Shown in pieces: positions 10,856-20,126 of a stretch of 64,000 bases of DNA. Source of the stretch: CADEED01 sp035701825 (GTDB taxonomy: Bacteria; Pseudomonadota; Gammaproteobacteria; Steroidobacterales; Steroidobacteraceae); assembly GCA_035701825.1 (NCBI GenBank), contig DASSRK010000008.1, positions 1 through 64,000 on the forward strand. Reading direction: 5' to 3'. The notes under the pieces are model-generated. The model was not told where the DNA came from and ran no database searches. It was given only the letters and a program-made list of their open reading frames with translations. A program made the position numbers and the translations under genes. Position 1 is the first letter of the stretch, and every line of letters starts with the position of its first letter.

Positions 10856-11374
10856 TTAGCTCACGAGTTGATCGAGTAGTTGCGCGTAGTCGAATTCGAA
10901 CCAGGTGTCGTTGCCCGCGGCGAAGGCGGCGCGCACCGCGCCAGCGGCGGCCGCGGGCAGCGTGGGCGGGACGATCTTCGCCTCGGGCGCGAATGCCATG
11001 CGGCGCGGCAGCCCGTCGATGACGATGCCGGCGGCCTCGTTGCCGTGGCCGATGACCAGCAACATGCGCTTCTCGCGCGGCAGGTGGTCGGTCTCGAACA
11101 GCGCCGCCAGGTCGAACAGCGGCACGATGCGGCCGTGGAGGTTGACCAGGCCGAGCAGGTTCGCGGGCATGCGCGGCAGTGGATAGACGTTCGGCATCTC
11201 GGTGAGCTCGCTCGCGGTGGCGAACGGCGCGAGCAGGCGCATGCGGCCGATGCGGAACGCCTGGCGCACGACGTGGTCCGGGTTCTCCTCGGCCGCGGAA
11301 GGCGCCGCCAGCGCCGCGAGCTCCGCGGGCAGCGGGGGAAGTCCGAGCGGCAGGGGAAAACCGGGGTTGCTCAT
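10856..11374 (-). CDS. CheW-like coupling protein (PilI type)
   Basis: The 172-residue protein is a single CheW domain preceded by about 35 Pro/Ala-rich residues. The region LLGLVNLHGRIVPLFDLAALF is the typical CheW core strand pattern that binds receptor tips and the CheA P5 domain. It is cytoplasmic with no signal or membrane segment. It sits between the stand-alone receiver gene and the receptor gene, 4 bases from the latter, clearly in one transcript. Divergence from flagellar CheW and the neighbours make a PilI-like or alternative-function coupling role likely. Confidence 0.88.
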   Translation of the reverse strand: MSNPGFPLPLGLPPLPAELAALAAPSAAEENPDHVVRQAFRIGRMRLLAPFATASELTEMPNVYPLPRMPANLLGLVNLHGRIVPLFDLAALFETDHLPREKRMLLVIGHGNEAAGIVIDGLPRRMAFAPEAKIVPPTLPAAAAGAVRAAFAAGNDTWFEFDYAQLLDQLVS

Positions 11375-11400
11375 TGGAAGGGGGTGGCTGGCGCGGGCGG

Positions 11401-11766
11401 TCAGGCGCAGGCGGTGATGGCGTTGAGGATCTGGTCGGGCGTGTACGGCTTGGTGACGTAGCCCTTCACGCCGAGCATCTGCGCCCAGACGCGATCGGCC
11501 TTCTGGTTCTTGCTGGTGACCAGCACCACGGGGATCGACTTGGTGGCGGCATCACCGCCGATGGCGCGCGTCGCGGCGAAGCCATCCATCTGGTCCATGT
11601 TGACGTCCATGAGGATGATGTCCGGCATCTGCGCCTTGGACATCTCGACGGCCTGCTGGCCGTTGGTAGCTGTCAGCGTCGTATAACCGGCGCCGCTCAC
11701 GATCCTCTCCAGGGCCATGAGATCGGGGCGCGCGTCGTCGACGATCAATACTTTCTGAATAGCCAC
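11401..11766 (-). CDS. Single-domain CheY-like response regulator
   Basis: This stand-alone receiver has 121 residues from the chosen start and carries the acidic pair VDD, MDVNMDQMDG (phospho-Asp54), a Thr switch position (VTS) and the KP Lys. It is the first gene of the chemosensory operon, 26 bases before cheW. The start is GTG at 11764-11766, preceded by GGGAGG at ideal spacing; an ATG 21 bases upstream is in frame but that extension has no conserved content. By position and form it resembles PilH-like receivers that drain or relay phosphate from a ChpA-type kinase. It has no output domain. Confidence 0.9.
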   Translation of the reverse strand: MAIQKVLIVDDARPDLMALERIVSGAGYTTLTATNGQQAVEMSKAQMPDIILMDVNMDQMDGFAATRAIGGDAATKSIPVVLVTSKNQKADRVWAQMLGVKGYVTKPYTPDQILNAITACA

Positions 11767-11837
11767 GGAGCCTCCCTCGGGGCGCATTCCCGCCCACTGA
11801 CACGGAGGAATCTTGGCCGGTATGTGACAAAACCACG

Positions 11838-11851
11838 GTGACGCGGGTCAC
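11838..11851. promoter_or_regulatory. GTGAC-N4-GTCAC palindrome upstream of the chemosensory operon
   Basis: A perfect 5-base inverted repeat (GTGAC, four-base spacer, GTCAC) lies about 72 bases upstream of the GTG start of the first chemosensory gene, in the 151-base gap before the hybrid kinase. A further TGTGAC lies just beside it at 11823-11828. Spacing and symmetry suit a dimeric regulator, but no matching regulator gene is adjacent. This is a candidate operator only. Confidence 0.3.
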
Positions 11852-11917
11852 ACCGGGTTTCCCTAGGAAACGCTCCAGTTCGCGCTTTTTCCGGGTGCGG
11901 AGGCCCCGGCGGAGCCT

Positions 11918-14900
11918 TCAGGCGGTCGGTTTGCCGGTGGGCAGGTGGGCGGCGAGCGCCGCGCGCAAATCGGCCAGCCGGGGCGGCTTGCTGAGGATTT
12001 CATCCACATGGGGCGGCATTTCGCCTTCGGCCATGAGCCGGCGCCCCCAGCCCGTCAGCAGCAGTACCACGGTGCCGGGCACCGAGGCCTTCACGGCCGA
12101 GGCCACGGACCGGCCATCGACATGCGGCATTCCGAGGTCGGTGATCACGATCGGAAAGGGCCGGCCCTCGGCGTGCGACTCGACGAAGGTGTTGATGCCG
12201 GCCTGGCCGCCGCCCGCCGTGGTGACCTCGTGGCCGTCGGATTCGAGCGCCTCGCGCAATGAATTGAGCAGCATCGGATCGTCGTCGACGATGAGGATGC
12301 GCGTGGGCGCGAGCCGCGCGCCGGGTGCTTCGGCGCGCGTCACCGGTCCCGCCGCGACCGCGGCGAACACCATGCGGATGGTCGTGCCCTGGTTGGGCGC
12401 GCTGTCGATCTCGAGGTGCGCGCCGTGGCGCTGGGTCACGCCGTACACCATGGCGAGGCCGAGGCCCGTGCCGCGCACCCCCTTGGTGGTGAAGAAGGGT
12501 TCCAGGCAGCGCCGCCGGGTCTCCTCGTCCATGCCGACGCCGGTGTCGGTGACTTCGATGACCGCGCTCTTCGCGCCGCCGGTATCGGTGGTGCGCGTGA
12601 GGATCCGCAGCTTGCCGCCCGTGGGCATGGCGTCGACCGCGTTGAACACCAGGTTGACCAGCGCGTCGCGGATCTGGCTCTGCACGCCGCCGATGCGCGG
12701 CAGCCCGGCGTCGAGCTCGAGCTGGAGCTCGATGACCACGCCGCGCTGGTGCGCCATGTCGGCCCAGCGCGCGCGCGTGAGATCGACGACCTGTTCGACC
12801 AGCAGGTTCAGATCGAGCGGCGCCAGCGCCACCTCGGGCTCGCGCATGCGATAGAACTCGCCCATGCGTGCCACGGTCTGCGCGACATCGTCGACCGCGC
12901 GCTGGATGGTCTCTAGCTGCTTGCGGCCGCGCGCGGTGAGGGCCGGCTCGTGCTCGAGCAGCGCCTCGGTGTACAGCGACATCGGCGAGATCGCGTTGTT
13001 GATGTCGTGCGCGATGCCGCTCGCCATCTGGCCGAGCGCGCGCAGGCGTTCCTGCTGCATGACCTGCTGCTGGGTCTGGCGCAGGTCGTCGTAGGCCTGT
13101 TGCAAGGCGGTGTACAGCTGCGCCTGGTTGGCGGCCAGCGCCGTGTGCTCGCTGGTCTGCTGCAGGAATTCGCACTCGCCGCTGCTGAATGCCTCGGCGG
13201 TGCGCCGCGCGCAGATCAACGCGCCGAACACGCGGCTCTCCACCAGCAGCGGCGCGATCACCAGCGAGCGCATGCCGACGCCCGCCATGCGGCGCGGGAA
13301 CTCGAACCTCGAGTGCGCGATGTCGGGCTCGTAGACCAGGTAACCGGACACACAGCGGCCCAGGCCGTTCTCGTCCACCGGCAGCACCGCCTCCTGCTCG
13401 AGGCCGAGCTGGCGCGCCAGCGGTTCGCTGTGCAGCCCCACGCAGCTGACGTTGAGCTGGTTCGCGCCGGCGTCGTACAGGCAGATGATGCAGAAGTCGA
13501 CCGGCAGCTCCTCTTCTATGTTGCGCACCACGACCTGGAAGATGCTGCGCAGGTCCTGGCGCTCGCCGATGGCGCGCGTCAGCCGCGCCAGCAGCGCGAG
13601 GCGCTTCAACTGCTCGCCGAGCCGGCGTTCGTGCGCGAGCCGGTCGGTGATGTCGCGGTAGTTGCAGACCACGGCGCGCACCGCCGGATCGTCCAGCAGG
13701 TTGGTGGCGACGCCTTCGAGCCAGATCCAGCGCCCGTCCTTGTGCCGGCGGCGCCAGATCGCGGGCAATGGCTTGCCCGGATTGACGAGCAGCTCCTGCA
13801 TGCCACGCCCGAGATTGCTGATGTCCTCCGGATGAGTCTGGTCGGCGGCGTCCGTTCCCAGCAGTTCCTCCGGGGCGTAACCCTCGATGCGCCTCACCGA
13901 GGGACTCACGTAGACGAACCTGCGCTCGGAGTCGGTCAGCGCGATGCAGTCGGAGCTGTTGTCGATGAGCGCGCGGAAGCGCTGCTCGCTCTGGCGCAGG
14001 AAGTCATTGGCCTTTTCCAGGTCGCGGGTGCGCTCGGCGACGCGCGCCTCGAGCTGTTCCTTGGCGCTGCGCAGCTCGTTCGCCGACTCGATGTCGTCGG
14101 TCACGTCGCGCGCCGTGGAGAACATCAGCCGGCCGCGCGGCATGGAGCGCCAGGAGAGCACGCGCCAGGTGCCGTTCTTGTGGCGCATGCGCCCGACGAA
14201 GGCGTCGATGCGTTCGCCGCTCGCCAATTGCCGCTCGACGACTTCCTGCGCGCGGCCGCGATCGTCGGGGTGGATGAGTTCCATGTAGGGAATCCGCAGA
14301 GCCTCCTGCACCGAGTAGCCGAGCACGTCGGTGATCGCGGGACTCACGCGCCGGAAGTAGCCGTTGGCATCGGCGATCACGAACAGGTCGATGGACAGGT
14401 CGAAGAATCGGTTGAGCTCGGCCTCGGCGCGCGCGCGGCCGGCGAAATCGCGGCGGATGGCGAGCAGTGCGAAGCCCATGAACAGCAGCGCCAGCGCGCT
14501 GCCACCGGCGATCACCGCCTTGGTGAGCACGGCGCTGTGCCGTGCCAGCGTTTCACGGGTCTCGAGCTGCCTGAGCTCCGCGGCCTTCATGTCCTGCGCG
14601 AGCCGCCGGATCTGTCCCTGCAACGACACGCCGGGGCGGCTCTCGCTCTGTGCCAGCCGCCGTTGCACGGCCTCCATGCCCGAGGTGCGGCGCAGGTCGA
14701 CGATTTCCTGGCTGCGCTTCAGGCGCTCGCGTACCGCGTTCGTCAGCGGTCCCATGCGCGCGAGCTGTGCGGGCTGGTCGCGCACGGCGCCGCCAAGATC
14801 GAGCAGCAGGGAATTGACGCGCTCGGTGGCGCTCGCGTAGTCCACGCGGAACTGCTCTTCGCCGGAGAGCACGTAGGCCCGCTGCGCGGACTCGGCTTCG

Positions 14901-15136
14901 AAGGTCGTCGTGACCAGTGCATCGATGTTGGACATGACCGCGTGCGAGCGGGTCACCAGCCGCGAGTCCTCCGTGAGCCGCACCACCGACAGGTACGACA
15001 CCAGCCCGATGACGCAGAGAAAGGCGATCGCCACCGCAAAGCCCCAGCGGACCTTGCGCTCCGTGGCGGTATGCCGGCGATCGGGGTCGGAAGGCGACGG
15101 TGCGCCATTGGGCCGTTCGGAGGCTTGTTCTTGCAC
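11918..15136 (-). CDS. Hybrid sensor histidine kinase (CHASE3-PAS-PAS-GAF-HisKA-HATPase-REC)
   Basis: The 1072-residue membrane sensor has a helix near residues 30-50, an extracytoplasmic CHASE3-like helical domain, and a second helix near 205-228. Two PAS domains follow (about 240-350 and 385-500), with the WRRRHKDGRW-type second half, then a GAF domain (about 520-680). The kinase core carries GIAHDINN (His710), an N-box and G-boxes (TDTGVGMD, GTGLGLAM). A C-terminal receiver has VDDD and TDLGMPHVDG (Asp1000). The HDINN form of the H-box and the GTGLGL box place it among PAS-rich kinases related to NtrB-like enzymes. The start is GTG 15134-15136 with a weak ribosome site. No cognate output regulator is adjacent; it is transcribed towards the chemosensory operon and may feed into it. 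Confidence 0.9.
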   Translation of the reverse strand: MQEQASERPNGAPSPSDPDRRHTATERKVRWGFAVAIAFLCVIGLVSYLSVVRLTEDSRLVTRSHAVMSNIDALVTTTFEAESAQRAYVLSGEEQFRVDYASATERVNSLLLDLGGAVRDQPAQLARMGPLTNAVRERLKRSQEIVDLRRTSGMEAVQRRLAQSESRPGVSLQGQIRRLAQDMKAAELRQLETRETLARHSAVLTKAVIAGGSALALLFMGFALLAIRRDFAGRARAEAELNRFFDLSIDLFVIADANGYFRRVSPAITDVLGYSVQEALRIPYMELIHPDDRGRAQEVVERQLASGERIDAFVGRMRHKNGTWRVLSWRSMPRGRLMFSTARDVTDDIESANELRSAKEQLEARVAERTRDLEKANDFLRQSEQRFRALIDNSSDCIALTDSERRFVYVSPSVRRIEGYAPEELLGTDAADQTHPEDISNLGRGMQELLVNPGKPLPAIWRRRHKDGRWIWLEGVATNLLDDPAVRAVVCNYRDITDRLAHERRLGEQLKRLALLARLTRAIGERQDLRSIFQVVVRNIEEELPVDFCIICLYDAGANQLNVSCVGLHSEPLARQLGLEQEAVLPVDENGLGRCVSGYLVYEPDIAHSRFEFPRRMAGVGMRSLVIAPLLVESRVFGALICARRTAEAFSSGECEFLQQTSEHTALAANQAQLYTALQQAYDDLRQTQQQVMQQERLRALGQMASGIAHDINNAISPMSLYTEALLEHEPALTARGRKQLETIQRAVDDVAQTVARMGEFYRMREPEVALAPLDLNLLVEQVVDLTRARWADMAHQRGVVIELQLELDAGLPRIGGVQSQIRDALVNLVFNAVDAMPTGGKLRILTRTTDTGGAKSAVIEVTDTGVGMDEETRRRCLEPFFTTKGVRGTGLGLAMVYGVTQRHGAHLEIDSAPNQGTTIRMVFAAVAAGPVTRAEAPGARLAPTRILIVDDDPMLLNSLREALESDGHEVTTAGGGQAGINTFVESHAEGRPFPIVITDLGMPHVDGRSVASAVKASVPGTVVLLLTGWGRRLMAEGEMPPHVDEILSKPPRLADLRAALAAHLPTGKPTA

Positions 15137-15330
15137 CGCCGCAGGGTAATCCCGGTCTTAGCGCGGGGGAAGTTTCGTCGCGACGCGCTGCCGGTGTGCA
15201 GAAATGGCGCGCGGCACGCGGGAATCGGCGCGCCCAGGTGGGAGAAAGTCTCGTTTCGCGACACTAGTCATATCGAGCGTCGCCTGGCACCGCCGGCATT
15301 CGAATAAGAAGCAATGAAAGGAGGCAGGTG

Positions 15331-16854
15331 GTGAAAGGATTTCCCCGTGCGTTGGCGACCGGCGTCACGAGCACCGCACTGGCGATGTGCTGGGTCGGCT
15401 GCGGCGGCTACCACCACCAGTATCGTCCCGACACGCCCGTCACCACGGCGGTCGGGCCCGAAATCCATTTCGTCGAAGCGGATGACGAGGGATGGTTGTG
15501 GGCCCCGGCCCAGGCGAACAACGCCATCGCCGCGGCCACCGAGGCCGCCGAGCAGGGCGACGCCATCGTCGTGGTGTTCATCCACGGCTGGCATCACCTC
15601 GCGAAATGCTGTGACGAGAACCTCGAAGGCTTCCGGCAGGTGCTCGGGAAACTCGACGAGCAGCTGGGTCGCGACATGTACAAGGAGGCGCGCAGCCTCA
15701 TCCACAACGGCGATCCGCGCCGCCCGGTGCGCATCATCGGCATCTACGTCGGCTGGCGCGGGCGGGCGTGGCCGGGGTTCCTCGACTACCTGACGTTCTG
15801 GGGCCGCAAGTCCGCCGCCGAGCGCGTCGGCGAAACCGACCTGCAGGAGTTCCTGGTGCGGCTGCGCGACCTGCACCAGTCACGGCAGATCCGCCCCGAA
15901 GACCTGACGGACCCGGCGATCGCGCAGCGCCCCGGCAAGCTCTTCGGCCTCGTCGAGATCGGGCACAGCTTCGGCGGCCAGGTGCTGTTGCGCGCGACCG
16001 ATCCGTATCTCGAGCACAAGCTCATCTCGATTAATCCGCGTCCCGGCTATCTACGCGATAAGACGCCGGTGGATCCGCCGGCGGAGCCCTTGAAGGCGCC
16101 CGTGGAAGGCTTCGGCGACCTCGTGGTGCTGATCAATCCCGCGGTCGAGGCCGCGGCCTACCAGCGGCTGCATGCGCTCAGCCGCATGAATTTCGCACCG
16201 GCGCAGTGGCCGCTGATGCTGACCATTTCCGCGACCAATGACGGGCCGCGGAAAACGTGGTTCAACGCCGGCCGTGTCGCGGGCGAGATCTTCGGTGGCA
16301 AGCCGGGCAAGGAAGCGCGCGAGGACACGCTCGAGCGCCGGGCCCTGGGGTTCGCGACGGAGCAGGTGACGCACGAGCTGAAGCCCGTGAACCCGGACGA
16401 GAAGCTGCACAAGCAGGCCCTGGCGCAGCAGGCCGACAGCGCCTGCCCGCAGTGCGCCGGCAAGTCGTTCGACTGGTACGACTGGGAGCGCAAGCCGGAG
16501 CCGCGCTTGCGGCCGGACTCGCTGAGCGCGGAGGTGCCGCACGGCCTCGGGGGTGAAGCCCGCAGGCTCGCGGTGGCGAAACTCGCGCACGACATCGCGT
16601 GTTTCGATTTCTCGAAGCAGACCACGTTCTTCGACGTGGTGCTCGAGCCGAAGCAGGACGCGCCGCCGCTCGCGAACCAGGCTTTCATCGTGGCCGAGAC
16701 GCCGCCGAACCTGGTCGACGGGCACAACGGCATGTTCTCGCGGCCGCTCATGGATTTCCTGACTACCTACATCGGCTTCGCGGAAGCGAAGCGCCTGTTC
16801 GGCATGTTGCCGCCGTCCCCGGACACACCCAAGGAACTACAGGACTGCCCATGA
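15331..16854 (+). CDS. Lipoprotein-like alpha/beta hydrolase
   Basis: The protein has about 507 residues and an alpha/beta-hydrolase core: an HGWHH oxyanion block near residue 88 and the nucleophile elbow GHSFGG (Ser213). The N-terminus has a basic start, a hydrophobic stretch and a Cys (VGCGG), so it is probably exported and lipid-anchored. The region beyond residue 330 matches nothing I recognise and includes a CPQC pair. Two GTG codons compete; the second (15331) lies 6 bases after AAAGGAGG and is preferred over 15328. It is the first gene of a four-gene set and overlaps the cytochrome gene by ATGA. It plausibly hydrolyses an ester or lipid in the envelope; the substrate is unknown. Confidence 0.75.
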   Translation: MKGFPRALATGVTSTALAMCWVGCGGYHHQYRPDTPVTTAVGPEIHFVEADDEGWLWAPAQANNAIAAATEAAEQGDAIVVVFIHGWHHLAKCCDENLEGFRQVLGKLDEQLGRDMYKEARSLIHNGDPRRPVRIIGIYVGWRGRAWPGFLDYLTFWGRKSAAERVGETDLQEFLVRLRDLHQSRQIRPEDLTDPAIAQRPGKLFGLVEIGHSFGGQVLLRATDPYLEHKLISINPRPGYLRDKTPVDPPAEPLKAPVEGFGDLVVLINPAVEAAAYQRLHALSRMNFAPAQWPLMLTISATNDGPRKTWFNAGRVAGEIFGGKPGKEAREDTLERRALGFATEQVTHELKPVNPDEKLHKQALAQQADSACPQCAGKSFDWYDWERKPEPRLRPDSLSAEVPHGLGGEARRLAVAKLAHDIACFDFSKQTTFFDVVLEPKQDAPPLANQAFIVAETPPNLVDGHNGMFSRPLMDFLTTYIGFAEAKRLFGMLPPSPDTPKELQDCP

Positions 16855-19800
16855 AACGCTCCAACTATCGGGTCGCGGCGCGCCGCGCGATGTCCCTGGC
16901 CTGTGGCGCGCTGCTGGCGCTCACCGCGCTCGCGGCCGACGAGCCCGCGAAGCCGAAGATCGAGGACCACTATCCCGCGGCCAACCACGTCCCGGACTCG
17001 ATGAAGCACTGGGACGAGTTCCAGACCAACGGCGAGAACGACGCGCCCGCGGATGAGCCCATGGGTGGCTTCACCGCGGCGGGCACGCCGGTGAACAAGC
17101 GCATGCCGCATTGCTTCCCGGCGGAGCAGCGCAACCTGTTCTGGGAAGTGGACCAGGTGGTCAACGAAAAGACCGGCAACCTCGAGCCCTTCGACTACCG
17201 CGGCCCGCCGGACATGCATCTTCCCTACGAAAAGAATCTCACCGGCCTGGTGATTTCGAACGGCGCGGGGCAGGGGCGCGATGCGATCCGTGGACAGAAC
17301 ACCTGGATGCTGTGGGCCGAGGGCAACGAGGTGTTCTGGAACTGGCTGCAGCAGGATGGCTACGGCCTCGCCGACTTCCTGATCCTGCTCGATTCGCGGC
17401 GGCGCGGTGAGCGCTTCAAGAACACCGGCATGATGAACCAGCCCGGCATGAAGGCTAACTTCTCGGTGAACGAGCTCGGCCTGTACCTGGACGCCGCCGA
17501 CGGCGAGCACATCCGGATGACCCAGCCGAAGGCCGGCAACGTCGATACCGACATCGACACGCGCACCGGCCAGGCGGCGGTGCGTCCGGCGCCGGGCCCC
17601 GCGCTCAAGCACACCGACCCGAAGCACACGCAGCTGTTCGAGCCGTACGACGCGGGCAAATTTTCCGCGCTGCTGGCGTCGCTGCCGCAGGACGGCGTCG
17701 ACCCGCAGGTCTATGGCTACCCGAGCGGCGTGGTGGGGCTGCGATTGTTTCCGAACCCTGACTACTTCGCGGGCACGCCCGCGGCGGAAAAGGCACGGCG
17801 GCATTGGAAGGAAGTCGTGATCGACAAGCCGGACAACTACTACTCGAACGCCAGCGTCGCGGCCGATCCCACGCTGGTGCGGCCGTTCCGCGTGGGCATG
17901 GCCTGCGCGTTCTGCCACGTCGGTCCGCATCCGCTGAATCCGCCGGGCGACGTGGAGTCGCCGGGCTGGGCCAACATGTCGAGCGTCATCGGCAACCAGT
18001 ACTGGAAGGCGGAGACCATCTTCGCCAACCTCACGCAGAGCGAGAAGAACGTGCGCGCGCCGGACCCGGTGACGAACGAGCCGGCCCCCACGAGCTTCCT
18101 GCGCCAGTTCCTCGCCAGCCAGCAGCCCGGCACCATCGACACCTCGCTGGTGAGCACCGATCACATCAACAATGCCAACACCATCATCTCGATCTTCGAC
18201 GTGCCGGCGCGCCTGTTCCGCGCCGCGGGTAACAGCCCGGAGGAGCAGGGCCCGGCCAACCTGCTGTTGAACAGCGTCGAGGAGGCGAATCCCGGCATCA
18301 ATCCGCGCCACACGCCGCGCGTGCTGATCGACGGCGCCGACAGCGTCGGCGCGTACGGCGCGCTGGCGCGCGTGTACCTCAACATCGGCACGCATTCCGA
18401 CCTGTGGGCCACCTGTCACAACCCGGTGATCGGCTTCCGCCCGCAGCGGCCGTTCTCCATCGCCACGCTCAAGAAGAAATCCGCCTACTGGAACTCCGCC
18501 GACGAGTACCGCATTCCGGCGCTCAAGGCGTTCTTCACCTACGTCGACCTCGGCAAGAACAAGAACATCGCCTCGCCGATGAAGCTGAAGTACGCGGTGG
18601 TCAACGACGCCAGCGGCAAGAAAGACGAGGCGGCCACGCAGCAACTGCGCAGCTCGCTGGCCGCGGAGAGCGGCGACGCGACACTCGGCCGGGCGGTGTT
18701 CGTCGACAACTGCGCCATCTGCCATTCGAGCAAGCAGCCGGCGGGTTTCGATCTCAAGTTCTCGCGCGACTGGTCCGCGGCGCCCGCGCCGCAGCCGGGC
18801 GGTGCGATGGAACTGACGTTGCCAGCCGACTACGCGGACTGGGCCGCGTTCACGCGCGGCAAGGCGTTCGGCGTGTATCGCGACGCCATCCGCGCGATGG
18901 CGCAAGGCGCCGGCACCGAGACGGACTCCTTCATCGAAGGCAACTTCCTTTCTTCGGAGGTGCGCATCCCGGTGACGCTGGTCGGCACCAACTCGGCGCG
19001 CGCGGTCGCGACCAACGCGATGCGCGGGCAGGTCTGGGACAACTTCTCTTCCGAAACCTACAAGAAGCTGCCCGCGGTGGGGCCGGTGCCATTCTTCAAT
19101 CCGTTCTCACATGCCCCCCTGCAGGACGACTGCTGCAACAATGACTACTACTTTCCGCCGCCCGGTGGCCCGGGCTACTACCGCCCGGCCTCGCTGATCA
19201 GCCTGTGGGCGACGGCGCCGTTCCTGCACAACAACACGCTCGGCAAGTTCACGCGCGATCCGTCGGTCGGCGGCCGCCTCGAGGCCTTCGACGATGCGAT
19301 CAATCGCCTGTTCTGGCGCGAGTACCGCGAGAAGCAGCCCACCGGCATCAGCGGCGACCTGCGCTCGGAGCCGGCCTTCGCGGCGCTCGCGAAGGGCGAC
19401 CCGGGATTCATCTATCGCACCACCGAGCCCACCAACGTGGAATTCAACCACCGCTTCGTGCGGCCGCTGCTGGTGGGCATCCTGGGCGAAGGGCGCCTCG
19501 GCTTCCTCACGCTGTGGCTGTGGGTGACGCTCGCGGTGGTGTTCCTGGTGCTGGCGATTTTTGCGCGCGCCCGCCACCTGGGCTTCGTGCTGACCACGTT
19601 CGCCGTGCTGGTCTCGGCGCTGCTGGTCATCGGCAAATTCGATCGCATCTGGTGGGAGCTGTGGCTGGTGCCGGCGGCGCTGGTCGGCGCGGCGGTGTAC
19701 TTCTTCCTCGCGCGCGGCGGCAAACTACTGCCGGCGCTGGTGTTCGTGGCGCTGGCCGCGGGCAGCGCGTGGACCGGCTACGTGGCCAACGGCTTCGCGC

Positions 19801-20114
19801 ACGGGGAGCGCGGCGGTGTTTCACTCGGGCCGATACCGCGCGGCGTGCCCGTGAGCCTCATCATGAACATGAATCCGGAGGCGCCGCTCGGCAAGACGCT
19901 GCGCGCGGCGACGGCGCTGGTGCGCGGCATCATCCTCGCGAAGCACGAGACCAGCGACGCGGCGCGTCTCAAGGTGTTCCAGGACGAGGCGGGCCAGGCG
20001 CTGCTCGAGGCGAGCAAGTGCCCGGACTTCGTGCTCGACCGCGGCCACTGGTTCGCCGAGCACCTCACGGATGACGAGAAGCGCCAGCTCAAGGCCTTCC
20101 TCAAGACGCTCTGA
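16851..20114 (+). CDS. Di-heme c-type cytochrome, RoxA-like, with C-terminal membrane segments
   Basis: The 1087-residue exported protein has an N-terminal signal (LACGALLALTALAADE). Two c-type heme sites are visible: CAFCH (352-356) and CAICH (621-625). A later block with ASLISLWATAPFLHNN matches the conserved motif of RoxA/RoxB-type and other MauG-like di-heme proteins. After about residue 870 come roughly four hydrophobic helices, then a cytochrome-c-like tail without CXXCH that ends in LTDDEKRQLKAFLKTL. RoxA proteins are usually near 700 residues, so the membrane extension is unusual. The ATG overlaps the hydrolase stop. It may accept electrons from the flavoprotein encoded 12 bases downstream, or oxygenate a lipid directly; either role is inferred. 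Confidence 0.8.
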   Translation: MKRSNYRVAARRAMSLACGALLALTALAADEPAKPKIEDHYPAANHVPDSMKHWDEFQTNGENDAPADEPMGGFTAAGTPVNKRMPHCFPAEQRNLFWEVDQVVNEKTGNLEPFDYRGPPDMHLPYEKNLTGLVISNGAGQGRDAIRGQNTWMLWAEGNEVFWNWLQQDGYGLADFLILLDSRRRGERFKNTGMMNQPGMKANFSVNELGLYLDAADGEHIRMTQPKAGNVDTDIDTRTGQAAVRPAPGPALKHTDPKHTQLFEPYDAGKFSALLASLPQDGVDPQVYGYPSGVVGLRLFPNPDYFAGTPAAEKARRHWKEVVIDKPDNYYSNASVAADPTLVRPFRVGMACAFCHVGPHPLNPPGDVESPGWANMSSVIGNQYWKAETIFANLTQSEKNVRAPDPVTNEPAPTSFLRQFLASQQPGTIDTSLVSTDHINNANTIISIFDVPARLFRAAGNSPEEQGPANLLLNSVEEANPGINPRHTPRVLIDGADSVGAYGALARVYLNIGTHSDLWATCHNPVIGFRPQRPFSIATLKKKSAYWNSADEYRIPALKAFFTYVDLGKNKNIASPMKLKYAVVNDASGKKDEAATQQLRSSLAAESGDATLGRAVFVDNCAICHSSKQPAGFDLKFSRDWSAAPAPQPGGAMELTLPADYADWAAFTRGKAFGVYRDAIRAMAQGAGTETDSFIEGNFLSSEVRIPVTLVGTNSARAVATNAMRGQVWDNFSSETYKKLPAVGPVPFFNPFSHAPLQDDCCNNDYYFPPPGGPGYYRPASLISLWATAPFLHNNTLGKFTRDPSVGGRLEAFDDAINRLFWREYREKQPTGISGDLRSEPAFAALAKGDPGFIYRTTEPTNVEFNHRFVRPLLVGILGEGRLGFLTLWLWVTLAVVFLVLAIFARARHLGFVLTTFAVLVSALLVIGKFDRIWWELWLVPAALVGAAVYFFLARGGKLLPALVFVALAAGSAWTGYVANGFAHGERGGVSLGPIPRGVPVSLIMNMNPEAPLGKTLRAATALVRGIILAKHETSDAARLKVFQDEAGQALLEASKCPDFVLDRGHWFAEHLTDDEKRQLKAFLKTL

Positions 20115-20126
20115 CGGGAACTGCGC

